Positions 42,626 to 55,080 of a stretch of 64,000 nucleotides of DNA are shown here, piece by piece. The position numbers and the translations under genes were made by a program. Position 1 is the first letter of the stretch. Each line of letters begins with the position of its first letter. The stretch is from Corallium rubrum (lineage: Eukaryota > Cnidaria > Anthozoa > Scleralcyonacea > Coralliidae): contig OZ036007.1 of NCBI GenBank assembly GCA_964035015.1, positions 1,563,031 to 1,627,030 on the forward strand. Direction: 5' to 3'. Below the pieces are notes generated by a model. That model searched no databases. It saw only the letters and a list, made by a program, of their open reading frames with translations, and had not been told where the DNA came from.

Positions 42626-43686
42626 GATCTGTCATTGATCAGTTTATATAAGGTAAGAAATAGTTTCAAAACTGTGACGTTTATCTTATATATACATAAA
42701 TCTTTAATATTTGATCGGAAACAAATTATCTCAAAACCAACCTCGTTCATAGCAGTACTAAAAATATTCAGTTTATAAAGTTCGCTAGAAGTTGGGCCTT
42801 CAATTGTGTCCTGTTTCAAAGCTCTTCTTCTTTTATCGAAGAAACTGTCAGTATACACCAATGTCCTGGATAGAAATGATTTAGAATGATAAAATCGCTT
42901 TATAAGTTTGGTGGAATTGTGTGTTGTGCAACTGTATGTAACATACCACACACTAGGAGAGAGAAATGTGTTTTAACCAACTTTGATGAGTAGGTGTTTT
43001 GATATTAGATCAAACGCAACTTTCGAGTGTTTCAAGATCAAACAAATCAGGAAATGAATCAGTTCTCAAATGAATCAGTATTTTAAGATATGTTTGAGGT
43101 GAAAGTTGGCTTAATTCTATATCCAAGTGTTTCATCATCATCATACTTTATCCTATCTGTTTGGTTTATGAATTATTAATGAGGTTGAGAAGTACAGTAT
43201 ATATCAATTTACACTATATACATGTATATAAGAAATTTATGCTGACAAAATATGTTGCCTGTTATATCGACATTACCAAACCTTGATTTGGAGCTTTGTT
43301 GGCTTGTTTTAGGTGTTGTTCAATATCTTGTATAATGAAATTAAAAAAAAACAAAGTTTGTGCACACCAGAGCTGTTCCAGTGGTCTGACCACAGAATTG
43401 TAGATACACCAGAAGTCTGACTCTTGTGAAAACATGTCTTTTTTCAATAAGAATTGTGCCATCCTACACCATCCTGGTAAGTTCCACTGACAATCGTGAG
43501 TTTTGACAATAAAGCTGCTGGTGTAACTTACTAGGATGGTGATGCGATAATGCTGATTGAGATGCTAGGAGGGTGTAAACATAGAAATGGTGATGAATAA
43601 TGCTTGAGATGTGCAAGGCAACATGTGTGCGGCAGGGCCTCTTTTAAGGAATTTCCATTGCTGCTGCTGCTGCTGCTGGTGGTGGC

Positions 43687-43839
43687 GAAGTAATATTTCA
43701 AATCCGAGTTAGTGTTCTAGACGTGGTTTCTAAATCCTATGTGCCGTTAACAATAGCGAGGCGCAGCCGAGCTATTGTTAACGGCACATGGGATTTGGCA
43801 ACCAAGTCTAGAACACTAACGAGGATTTGAAATAGCTTC
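43687..43839. repeat. Short palindrome (about 150 bp)
   Basis: TTAGTGTTCTAGACGTGGTT and AACCAAGTCTAGAACACTAA, plus GTGCCGTTAACAATAGC and GCTATTGTTAACGGCAC, around the loop GAGGCGCAGCCGA. Confidence 0.85.
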
Positions 43840-44619
43840 TCACACATCATTAGATATTCATGGCAATGAGGGCAATCACAACAGACTAGTCGTCAAGCGC
43901 TTGCAGAGACAAGGGGAAATTTTGTTTTAAAACAGCCAGCGGGTTGGTTCGCAAGACGTTGGATTTATTGGATAACATACATTAGATTATGTTGAATAGC
44001 AGGATCAATTTAGCCAGGACTGATATTGAGCAGAGAAAATATAGATGACAATTGGAATAATGTAGAACTTTACAAACTAAAGAAGAGAAGATGTTAATGG
44101 TACCGGAGAAAACAAAGCGTGAGGTGACTGTCTTGTATACTTTTATATGTACTTCATAATGTTATGAAAGGTAGATTGGATGTTTAAACTTCATTACTTC
44201 AATCAGTCTGCAAGCAACATCACTGTTTTAGTGCTTTTCGTAGGTTTCTTGTCTGTCGTCGAATAACTTAAATTGGACCAACGTAAGTTTGGTTTCTTGT
44301 TAGTCTATTTTACTTGTAATATATGTATCGCATGTAGTCGCTTATATTGTGAAGCGCTGTTAGGTAAAAAAATCTGTTGTATTTGGAACTGGTTTCTATA
44401 GCGACAGAAAACTGTATTGGGAAATGATTTCTAAATACAACGTATTGTATTTAGAAAACATTTCTAAATACAGTATTGAAATTTTAAATTAACATATGTA
44501 TTGTTCTCGCACTTGAATTAATTGGTCTCTGGTTTAGACTGGGTTTCTGGTAAGTACATGTGACGTAAATCAAGCAACCGGATTGGCCGAAATGCTATGA
44601 ATATCTAATGATGTGTGAG
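43832..44619. mobile_element. Element with 29-bp inverted ends
   Basis: CTTCTCACACATCATTAGAT (43837) is mirrored by ATCTAATGATGTGTGAGAAG (44599). The direct word AAGGAATTTCCATTGCTG occurs outside both ends (43638, 44619). No coding sequence. Confidence 0.6.
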
Positions 44620-44762
44620 AAGGAATTTTCCATTGCTGGTGGTGAAGAACACTGAACACATTTTATCCTGGGGCAAAACAAGACTTACTGGGGGGGGGGG
44701 GGGGGGAGGGCTCAAGGGACTGGAGGGCTTCCCTCCCCAGTTATATAGCAAAACGAGGCCCT

Positions 44763-46319
44763 GGCACAGAATAAGGATCAACCAGAAGTCCAACTCTCGG
44801 AAAAAAGTGTCCCATTATTTTTATGCGCATGCGCCAGTCCGCCATTTTGAAAGTAAGTGCAACCGGGAAATTATCCCCCTCGTCTTTACGACCCTCGGGC
44901 TCCTGTAGTCAATTACCCTTGGCCTTCTTGTGACCTTTTATTTAATTTTATATTGTTATCTATACATATATAAATAATATTTATTAAGTAATAAGTAATT
45001 TACTTTAGAAAATATTTCGTTGGAGATGAAATTCTTTGACCACGAGATTATTAAAACTTCAGTACGCGGATACTACGGGTAAAATTCCGTGGCAAAAAAG
45101 TCCTGTACTCACGAAGCGGGTTTTACATTTCTCGATTAATGCCGACACACTTGTTTATAGAGAAAGATGGCTAAAAATTTCGGAACTACGCATTATTGAA
45201 ATACATCGAGTACGTATGTTGTTAGAAATTTTATAAGCTTTCAATTCGGTATATAGTTCAAATCATAGTGTTACCTGTAACTTTTTAAAATGTTCAAAAT
45301 GTTCTGACCATGCATTGACCATAAAAGTTTTAATATTTTTTCATATATTCAAAAGGTATGATCACTAATTTGCACCAAAAACGTTTTCAACTTCAATTAG
45401 AAATCTGCAAACGTTTCCAGTCCTTTCGTATTTGAATTAGCTTCTGTTCAAGAAATATCTTAGGTTCATGCCAGAAGTCTTTCTGAGGTTATAGCAAACA
45501 CCAAAACAACAAAAGGCAAAACAAACTTAAGAAATTCATCCATTTCAGACTGTCCACGTCAAAATAATGTTTTTTTCATATTTTAAAATACTTCCCAGCA
45601 AGAAAATTAAAAGTTCTGACATGAATAGCACTTGACAGTACCCCTTGTTTAATATCTTGTTCAGGGCTGTGCGTTTAGTATTTAAAAACAAAATCCAAAA
45701 TTCTATAACACTTGTGAGGAGTCCATTTCCCATTATACAATTCTTATTTTACGAACAATGGTGAGAACATTTTGAACATTTTAAAAAGTTACAGGTAACA
45801 CTAAAACTTGAATTATATACCAAATGAAAGCTTATAAAATTTATAACAACATACGTATACCCGATGTATTTCAACAATGCGTAGTTCCGAAATTGTTAGC
45901 AATCTTTTTCTATAAACAAATGTGTCGGCAAAATCGAGAAATGTAAAACCCGCTTCATGAGTGCAGGACTTTTTTGCCACGGACTTTTACCCGTAGTATC
46001 CGCTCACTGAAGTTTTAATAAGGTCGCGGTCAAAGAATTCTATCTCCAAAGAATCGTTTTCTAAAGTAAATTACTTATTTACTTAACTAAATATTATTTA
46101 TATATATAGATAACAATATAAAGTTAATTAAAAGGTCACAAGAAGGCCAAGAGTAATTGACTACAGGAGCCCGAGGGTCGTAAGGACGAGGGGGATAATT
46201 TCCCGGTTGCACTTACTTTCAAAATGGCGCCGGGATCGCGAGGCCGACATTTCCCGAGGACGCTTACATCAAAGGTGCCCACAGAGAGTTGGACTTCTGG
46301 TTGATCCTTATTCTGTGGC
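44763..46319. repeat. Long foldback palindrome (about 1.56 kb)
   Basis: The arms (44763-45310 and 45755-46319) are about 85-90% complementary around a loop of about 440 nt. The ends are GGCACAGAATAAGGATCAAC and its near-complement, then CAGAAGTCCAACTC. The arms have diverged by substitutions and small indels, so this is older than 1426-2822. The same end sequence (CACAGAATA...CAACCAGA) bounds 60948-61318, which marks a foldback family. The frames inside have no known relatives by eye. Confidence 0.85.
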
Positions 46320-46967
46320 CCTGGTGTGTAGACATAAAGTTAAATTATGTGGATGGAAATCGCACTTCTGGTGAAGTACTATATATTCTATGATTTGGTG
46401 TCTAAGTGTCACTCATGATCAATTGTACATTTTGATAAATGGTTGAGAAGCTACTGTGAACTGTTGGGAAACTTAAATCCTTGAATATGTTGAAGACATT
46501 GAAATGAAGAACTATATCTGTTGAAACTACAATACTGTGTATTATTGTACTGTCTTATTTATTTATTTAAAATACTAGCAGAATCACAAAATATTAGTGA
46601 AGTGCATTACACTTGAATGCCACACCATATTTATGACAGGTAAAATGTTGTTTTGGAAGTTGGAACACGATATTGTTGATGATCTGGGTAGCTTATCTAG
46701 TTAATAAGTCCAAGCTAGAGAACAGCACTAATCATGCTTTGAACAACCTAATTAAATTTTATCCACTGAATAGTTATGTATCTGAAAGTGCTGTTCAGTG
46801 GTTAAAAGTGACTGTACAGGCTTCATACAACCAGCCTCAGATGTTTTATTAACATGTGCGAAAATCGGAATTTTACAAGTTCCCTTCACGTGAAACTTGG
46901 GGGCATGCTTATAATGCTATGTATTGGAAGCAGCCAGTAAAAATGTTTGCATAGTATATACCATGTT

Positions 46968-47752
46968 CAGTGCTGTGAGTAATTTCGTTACAAGTAACTA
47001 GTTACATGTAATCGTTACTTTTTTGAGTAACTTTACCGGTAACTAGTTACTTTTTTCAGAAGGTAACTGTAACTGTAACTAGTTACAAAAAGTAGGAATA
47101 AAAAGTAACGATAACTAGTTACATCTGCCGTTGAGAGCGCCGTTACTTTTTGCGATATCCATAATACTCCCAACCTCACCGAGTCGTCGTTCAACGTCGT
47201 ATCCAGCTTTTCATTGAACTGAACACACCGCTGCCTGCAAGTGCAGCATGTGAAAGGCTGTTCAGCTGCGCAGGATTAATTTTCAGACCACATCGCTGCT
47301 GAATGACTGATCGTAATTTTGAAAATTGTCTTCTGGTCAAATTAAACAATAGTTTGTCTAATTCACATGCTTCTCGATTTTAAAAGCAGAACGAAAGAAT
47401 AGATCGTTTTCATCTGACGTCACGGCGGCCATATTGGTGTACCAAAACAATGAAATGGCGGCCATATTGGTGTACGGTATGGGAATTAGCTCTTTCTTAT
47501 TCAAATATTTCGTATTGTTTCACCACCCCAATGGGGCCACCGATCACGTGAGTGAAAACGATCTATAGGTGTAACTTTGTAATTGTAATTGTAATTGTAA
47601 TTGTAACTAGTTACAAAATTTTTAAAGTAACTTTGTAACTGTAACTAGTTACTTTTTTTTCATTGTAACTTGTATCGGTAACTAGTTACTTTTCTGATGA
47701 TGTAACTGTAACTGCAACTAGTTACAAAAATTATGTAACTATTACAGCACTG
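46968..47752. mobile_element. hAT element derivative with TAACTAGTTAC subterminal repeats
   Basis: The ends CAGTGCTGTGAGTAA and, reversed, CAGTGCTGTAATAG have flanks ACCATGTT (46960-46967) and ACTATGTT (47753-47760), an 8-bp duplication with one change. TAACTAGTTAC words repeat near both ends and may be transposase binding sites. A scrap of hAT transposase lies inside. Confidence 0.88.
47219..47349 (+). pseudogene. hAT transposase C-terminal (dimerisation) fragment
   Basis: The reading LNTPLPASAACERLFSCAG, then IFRPHR, a stop, and MTDRNFENCLLVKLN is the C-terminal hAT dimerisation motif (ASxAxxERxFSxxG). About 43 codons remain with one in-frame TGA, so the element is non-autonomous. The fragment is too short and broken for ordinary ORF calling. 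Confidence 0.85.
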
Positions 47753-48087
47753 ACTATGTTCAGGTTAGCAATACATGTATTGTTGTGTTTTGTGTTGTTG
47801 CCATCGCTCTATGTTGATACAAAGCTCAACACACAACTTCTACTCAGGAGTAGATATACACAATTACTTTATTTTGTATATTACAATCCTATATATACAA
47901 GTGTTTTCATTAGGAGTACTACCATAAAAGGACTATAATTACTACAGGAAATAAAGTTATATCTTATCAGTTTATATCGGAACGCGTGTCATGCAGTTCC
48001 GAGTGTTCTTATGACCTGTAACATACTCTCTTCTAAACCTTACTGCTACTGATCTTAATCACTTATATCTATTGTATTTGTTTACAT

Positions 48088-48372
48088 GATTATCCTGAAT
48101 TGTGAAATGGTCTAGAATTCCAGATAATCCTGAATAGTAAAGAAAATGAAACTCAACCCTGACCCCCACCTCTAAACCTGACCCTAAACCTAACGACAAC
48201 CCCCCTGGAAGAAAGTTCTGCCTCTACACCCTGACCACAACACCCCTACTGTTTTGTTTTTTCGTTATATGCTCTTTAGTTCAACATCCTGCATGTGGGA
48301 CAGAGAAGACTCCTAGGCTTCAGGATAATCCTGAATTCTAGACACTTTAAATTGACAATTCAGGATAGTCCT
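48088..48372. repeat. Diverged second copy of the TTAAGGAT/telomere-like repeat
   Basis: AACCCTGACCCCC, CCTGACCCTAAACCTAACGA, CCACAACACCCCTACTG and CATCCTGCATGTGGGACAGA match 3140-3400 in order. ATTCAGGATNNTCCTGAAT words bound it in place of TTAAGGAT. 48373-50481 has no gene; it ends with the RhoBTB upstream region. Confidence 0.55.
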
Positions 48373-50481
48373 GCACCACATTCAGCCTTCAATCTGATCT
48401 TCCTCGGCCCACTCCCACCTATTTGCTCATGCGTTATAGAGACCTCTGCACTTTCCAGTAGCCCGAGTGCACACCTGACCCACGTGTCTTGTTACTAATA
48501 CAATTTAGTTTTGGCTAAGTCTATTAGATGTTTTATCAGGTGTTAATTTACCTTGTCAGAATATCAGAGCACTTATTCTAACATGTATAAAATGATTTAA
48601 AATAACTATCAATTTCTTTGTGTGTCTGTGTGCTTTTCACGCGTTGTCATGATATCTCTTTCTCTATCTCTATATCTCTTTCTGTGCTTAACAGCCAACA
48701 GCGGGAGTCACATGTACGCATTGCGTACCTATTTTTAAAATTGTTGTAAAGGACTTTGAGCTATGCTGATCGACGTTATGCTGACTCAGCACTGACCAAA
48801 ATTTAAAATCGTTCGAGAAGCTATATCCAACATCCAACGCTCGTCAGTGTTCATCTAATTTAATCAGGGGCGCCGGAAGCTACTTAAGGCGGCGGGGGCA
48901 GCCATATTAAAAGGGCACTTTTTCTCAGCAATAATTTTTGCACGTGATAAATGGTTGCCAATCTTTCTCTATAGCATAAAATAACCAAAAAGCATAACGG
49001 TATAACATAATGAATGACAATGTATTGAGAAAGAAAATTCAACGACTGAATTGTTCATATTGATGCTACATTCTATTTACCTTTAAGAAAACATGGCAAA
49101 TGACCAAATAGCTTCAACGGGACCGCCAACGGGACAAATAGGACTGCCATTACAATGAACTTCTCCCACGGGGCTGCCATTACTCAGAGTGATTTTGCAT
49201 ACTAAACTAAATTGCTAATTTATTACACCCAGTATTTTTGGGTGCTGTGACTGGCCGATTCCAGGGCTTTCTCCCACCCTCCAAATTTCAAAAAACCCTG
49301 AGAACGGGGTTGGACACAGCTAACCCAAGGCAAAATTAGTTTGCTGCCTCTGCATGGTCTGCAGTAATAAGTTAGCTTATGAGTCATTTGAGGTATTAAT
49401 ACAAAAGTCATTTAATACAATATATAATACAAATGGCAATTCCTGTAGAAAACATTCCTCTTACGAGAAAGGCCGTGGCTCCGGCGCCCCTGAATTTAAT
49501 ACAGCCAAACTGGTTAAAAAAACTCGACTTCGCCTCGTATTTTCAACCAGCTGCTGGGTTGTATTTAGAAATCAGAGGAAGAACACTGACTCATGTTGAT
49601 ATATTACTTTCAATATTGCGGTAGAGATTGTGGAGCAATATATGCCCGGAAAACTTCCGGTTTCAACTGTGATCTTATTCCGTGACGTCATCAATGAGTA
49701 GTTGAGATTTAGAAGACTGGGAACTAATCTGGTGTGTTTACATTTTTCACTTTCCGCCTGCACGTCACATTGATCAGAGATGACTGAGTTGAGCGGGAGG
49801 TAGGTAAACAAAGATTTCGAACGCAACAAAAGGTGGGTAATCTTATTGAAATTACGGTAATTAAAGCATTCGGAATAACTAGGGTCCTCCGGTGTTCTTT
49901 TGGGAAAGAGTTTAGAACATTTTGCGAATAAGAAACGTTTTTTTTTTCGTGGAAGCATTTCTGCCAATTACGTAGTGTAGCGAAAATATGTCAGTCGATC
50001 ATCGACCAAATAAATTATATTAAATATTTTTGTTCATTGCTTGTGTAAAGTGAAACTTCGAAAGAGATAATGACTCAGTTAGTCAGCCCCAATGTTTGTC
50101 GTAGAAAGGGGGTTGTCTGATGTTTTAGACATAATGTATTCGTTTTTTAATGTGTATGTTGATACTATATTCGAATTAAATTATATGAAAGTATATCTAC
50201 GAGTATTAATCATATTTGTCAAGTTATTTTTCAACGTCACATTTGTTGTAAATAACTACAGCATTTACTAGGTATTTGAAAGCGAAAGCAGTCGGTTGAT
50301 TGGTTTGAAAATACGAACCTTTGTTGTAATTCGTACGGTATCTCCGATATCTTTAAAATATCATTGTTTTGACATTCTAGATCAATACCGCCTCTGGCGC
50401 TTCACACTGTGTTGTTGTGGCGGATCGAAGAGGAAGCTTTCGTTTTGAGAGTTGAATTTTGCGAAGGAAGAGTCGAGTGAA

Positions 50482-51876
50482 ATGGCTTTAGAATTACCGA
50501 CAGGCGAGTCAACAAGAGAGCTTATTAAGTGTGTTGTTGTTGGAGATGGCGGTGTTGGGAAGACAAAACTGATATGCGCCCAAGCACTTGGACAAGGCCT
50601 TCTTCCTGAAAAGAAACATTCCCTTCTACAGTGCAGCCATGGATGGCACAAGCCATCAGTGTTTGCCATCGACAAGTACTATAAGTCATCAGATATACAG
50701 TCTCGAAGCAACATGACCATCGATGGGGTGCAAGTGGCCTTGAGGCTATGGGATACGTTTGGAGATCACCAGAAAGACAGAAGATTTGCCTACCAGCATT
50801 CAAATGTGGTTGTGCTGTGTTTTGCTGTCAACTGTCCACAATCTTTGGAAAGTGTGAATAATTACTGGTACAAAGAAATCAAACAGTCATGTCCACGGGC
50901 ACCCATCATACTGGTTGGCACAAAGTCAGATTGTCGGTTGGAACAACCCCTGGAGGAATCTAAGCCTTTTAAACGCTTAAGTTTTTCACAGCAGATCCGA
51001 GAATGCACCATGATCTCACCAGGTATGGGAAGACAGGTTGCCCAAGAGATTGGAGCAAGTTACTACGAATGCAGTGTCCTATTAATGGTTGGGTTGGACG
51101 ATGTCTTTCATAATGTCATTCGGGCTGCACTGTGCTGTCAGAGGGCCAGGAGATTGCTGTCAAAACAGCTCAGAAAGGTGTTACCTCCACAACTTCAGGT
51201 GCCTCATAAGCCCCCAAGACCACAGACACCACAGATTGTCATACCAGCCTCGTCTTACCACACAAACTTCGGATCTCTTCTCAACAACAACTTGTACTAC
51301 GACTTGGTATTCACCATCCAAGGCATGCACATCAAAACTCACAGAGCCATCCTGGTGGCAGCTTCCAGTACCTTACCTGTAGTCGGGTGCTCTCCAGATG
51401 GCGTGAAAGAATCACTCAGCCCTGTAGCTTGCCATGATTGTGCCAGTACCAGTTGTGAAGCTTTTGTGGTTGAAAACATCAAAGAAGAAGGAAGAACTGT
51501 GACAGTAATAGATATACGAGATAACAGAATTAGCTTTCAGGTTTTTGACAATCTGCTAGAGCTTCTATATACAGGTGACACATCATCTGTCACTAATGCT
51601 CTTGATCTCATAGAGGCTGCAAAGTTATTGAGGGTCAAACTTCTGAAGAGCTACTTTAACCAAGTCAGTTCAGCTGCCAATATCTTTTCATTGTGGAGAG
51701 AAACTGTGATGTGCAATATGAGGCAACTGCTTTTCAAGCAAGAGCTGTTTTCTGATATTTGTTTTGAGCTCGAGGATGTTTTAATCCCAGCTCACAAGGC
51801 AATTTTGGTTTCCCGTTGTGAAATGATGGCTGCTATGTTCGAGGAGGGACATTTCAAAGAGGCAAACCGACAAACT
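50482..51876 (+). CDS. RHOBTB-like: RhoBTB exon 1 (GTPase, BTB 1, start of BTB 2)
   Basis: Residues 1-465. P-loop GDGGVGKT (21-28), family signature WDTFGDHQKDRRFAY (90-104), and TKSD (147-150) at the base-recognition site. The linker is PHKPPRPQTPQIVIP. BTB 1 starts at YYDLVFTIQGMHIKTHRA and BTB 2 at LFSDICFELEDVLIPAHKA. The donor is CAAACT|GTAAGT, phase 0. The frame opens 30 nt before the ATG. Confidence 0.94.
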
Positions 51877-54800
51877 GTAAGTAATTGACTGTAAGTTAAA
51901 ATATTTCCCTTTCACCACTGGATTAGACTGTTTTCCTCACAGCCATTCCCTCACAGTCAGATTATCACCATGCAGTACCACCAGGAAGGGAGGTAGGGTC
52001 CATAGTAAAAAATTTCCCCTGAGGCCAGAAGGGGATTTGGAAATTTGGAATCTATAATGTTAAAACCCACAAATTTAGACATTCAGTAATTACTGCAGTA
52101 TTAATATTAACTGGAAAAGCAAAAGCTGGTACAGTAGACTGCATAGCAGTTTTATTTAGCAGTTTTATTTAGCAGTTTAACTGGTATGCTGGTATGGGAA
52201 GTCAAAACTTGCAGGCCTAAAATCACTGACAATTTTAATGCTAAATCTTAAAAGTTGACCTAGCTGTTTCAGAGAGTCATCTACTAACGACTGCTAACTA
52301 CCACAAGAAATTTAAGTCTCATCACATAATAACAGGGCTGTTAAGGAAGATCTATGTTTCTGCTTAGGGGGCTTGTCGAGTGCCAAAGATGTGAGAACCC
52401 TCTAGGGCTGTCCAGGGACATACACCCTGGAAAATGTTTGATTTTTTCACTCTCTGAAACGCGATTTCTTGCATTTTGAGGTCAGTTTACAACAAAATAT
52501 AATGATCATAAACAACAAGCTGCTAACTTGGCAGCAGAAAACTCGTGCTTTGACATTGAATTTTTAGGGGGGCTCAGCCACCCATGCCCCTGTTTTCTAT
52601 GGCCATGCATACTAAAATTCCAACCCTGGGCCTTAGGCTGCTTAGGGACCGTTCATTATTTATCAGAGGGGGGGGGGGGGGGGGGTGAGAAAATGAGGGG
52701 ACCTGAAATTTTTGATACTTCTTTTGGGGGACTCTGAAATAATTTATAAGTTCTTAAGGGGGGGATGAAGTTTTTGTATTAAACAAGGATAAGAGTCTTT
52801 GATGATCAACATTATTATACAAACAAACATTTCTTATTGGGTATTAAATCATGCACAAAAGCCTTTAATTGGAATTATTTTGTGTTGTTTTGTAAAATGT
52901 AAAATAGAAGTAAAAGTAATTATAAACCATAAGGCTCAGGTATTTAGATCCTGGTTGTGACTTACCACCCTTGGTGTATTGTGTTGGTGAATAGTAGTGG
53001 AGAGTGGTTTATAATTTGAGGTTTAAGGTGTTAGGGTAATAATTATGATTGAGATTAAGGAGAAGGTTAAAGTGACAATTGGTTTTAATTAATGTGTGGG
53101 TTGGGTGGGAATTAAGGTTGGGTTAAGGTTATATTTAGGGTTAAGGTTAGCTTTAGGTTTAATGGGGTTGAATTTTGAGGTTTTATAGGTAGGGTGGGTT
53201 TGAAGGGTGAGGGGGGGGGGGACTGAAATTATGTCAAATAAAAACAGGGGGGCTACCAAATTTTTGAACTTTGCTTGGGGGGTACTGTACCTGAAAAAAA
53301 GAAGTTTGGCAATTTCTCACCCATCCCCCCCCCCCCCCCCCTTCCAATAAATAATGAATAGTCCCAGCTTATAACAGCTAGCCTTTAAGTCATTACTAAC
53401 ACTGTAAGGGGCCATACACAATATATGTGACACTTTTTTTGCCGATTTTTGACTCCCTGCACCCCCCTGAGACAATCTGTGACAGTTGGCACACCCCATT
53501 GAAAATTATGTGACTCTGAGCCACCCCGCACACCCACACCCCCACCAAATTAATATGCAGTAATTTAAGAGCATACTGGTATGCCAGACCTAGATCTTTT
53601 TTGGACTGAGCCTTCAGGATCTAGTGTCAGTGATCACTCTACCTTCATGCTAAATACTTCATGCTAGCTCAAATGTATCATTGTTCATGATATAGAATGA
53701 GGATTTGCAACTCTACAATAAATTCTCATCAACATTAACCCTTTATAGCCCATAGGCCACTGTAGTGGCCTTACGAAGAAACGCCCACTGGCCACTACAG
53801 TGGCCAAAATCACACCCCCTTTTTCAGGCGATCTCATTGGTTGAATTAGATAGGCCTCTCAATCCTTTGTTTTCTAACCAATCAGAGTAAAGAAAGAGCT
53901 TCATTTTGATACCTAATACATCCCATGACTCAGCATAGTTGAGCTTTGGTGAATTTTTGTTTCGTTCCCCGCAGGAACGAAACTGTTACTGTATTAGCTT
54001 TCCATTGACATCACAAAAGAAACTGTCATCACAGATGAAAATCGTCCAATCGTAGTGCAGTGTTGTTGACATAACTGTGATCTTATCCAATGAAATCAAA
54101 ATTCCGCATAAAAAATTTAGTTGGAGGCGTGGTTAAACGCCAAAACGGAGTGAAAATATTGCTGATCTAGAGTAATTTGAAGACATAAACAATCCCGTGC
54201 GAAGCGAATCATCAATCTTGTGCTGTAGAAAGTAGGAACTTTCCCCTCGTTGAACTCGAGAATGCATTCGCTATGTATGGCAACTGCGCGTTCCAAAAGG
54301 TTAGTCGCACTGTTTCACGCGTGTCTAATAATTTTAAAACATAGCTATTTTATGAACAATGTCAATAGTTTGAGGCTAGAAGTTCGTTATCATTCATTTG
54401 TGGCCCATCTAAATGGATTATTCTGATTCGAGAATTAAACTATGACCTATGACGACGAAAATGATGATAGTCCGTTATTGACCTAATTTATATTGATCTT
54501 TTTGGCCTTGGAAATTTATGGACTTGCTATTGGCGATTATTCAGTAAATACCGCGGTGTCATAAATAAATCAGCTGCATGAAATTTAAATGCGACGTGCT
54601 AGCGTCTCGCAATTTTCCCGAGGAAGCAATTATTTTGGTAACGTTTTATTTTCCTCCTATAGACGGTCAGAAGAGTATTGCTACTGAATAGAAGATTTAC
54701 GTTGCCAAATAATTGCGTTCTCACGAAAATCGCGAGACCGCTAGCACGTCACATTTAAATTCAGTCGAATTTATGCGACTGTGAATAACCTGAAACAATC

Positions 54801-55030
54801 AATAGAGCCTGCCCTCTAGACTGCGGAGGAGAGAGTAATCCGTCATGATCAGACGGTACAACGTCTGAAATGTGTGTTAGTTTTATTAGACGAAGCTTAA
54901 ATTATTTTTTTGTCCCCGAGCCCGGGCGGAGGGCCGAAGGCCCGGAGCCCGGTGAGGGTGCTAATCTCGACGTGCGTGGAGTCCACTTTACACGCGAGAT
55001 GAAAAGCTGAACGCAATTCTGAAACCTGTT

Positions 55031-55080
<50 letters not shown>

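Noticed and set aside
42481..42951. Minus-strand open frame of 156 aa
   Set aside because: Partly overlaps the 175-bp satellite and has no recognisable domain.
43386..46405. An outer 3 kb inverted-repeat element around the 1.56 kb palindrome
   Set aside because: The end words (CAGAATTGTAGATACACCAG and a reversed look-alike) match only loosely, so it is mentioned but not called.
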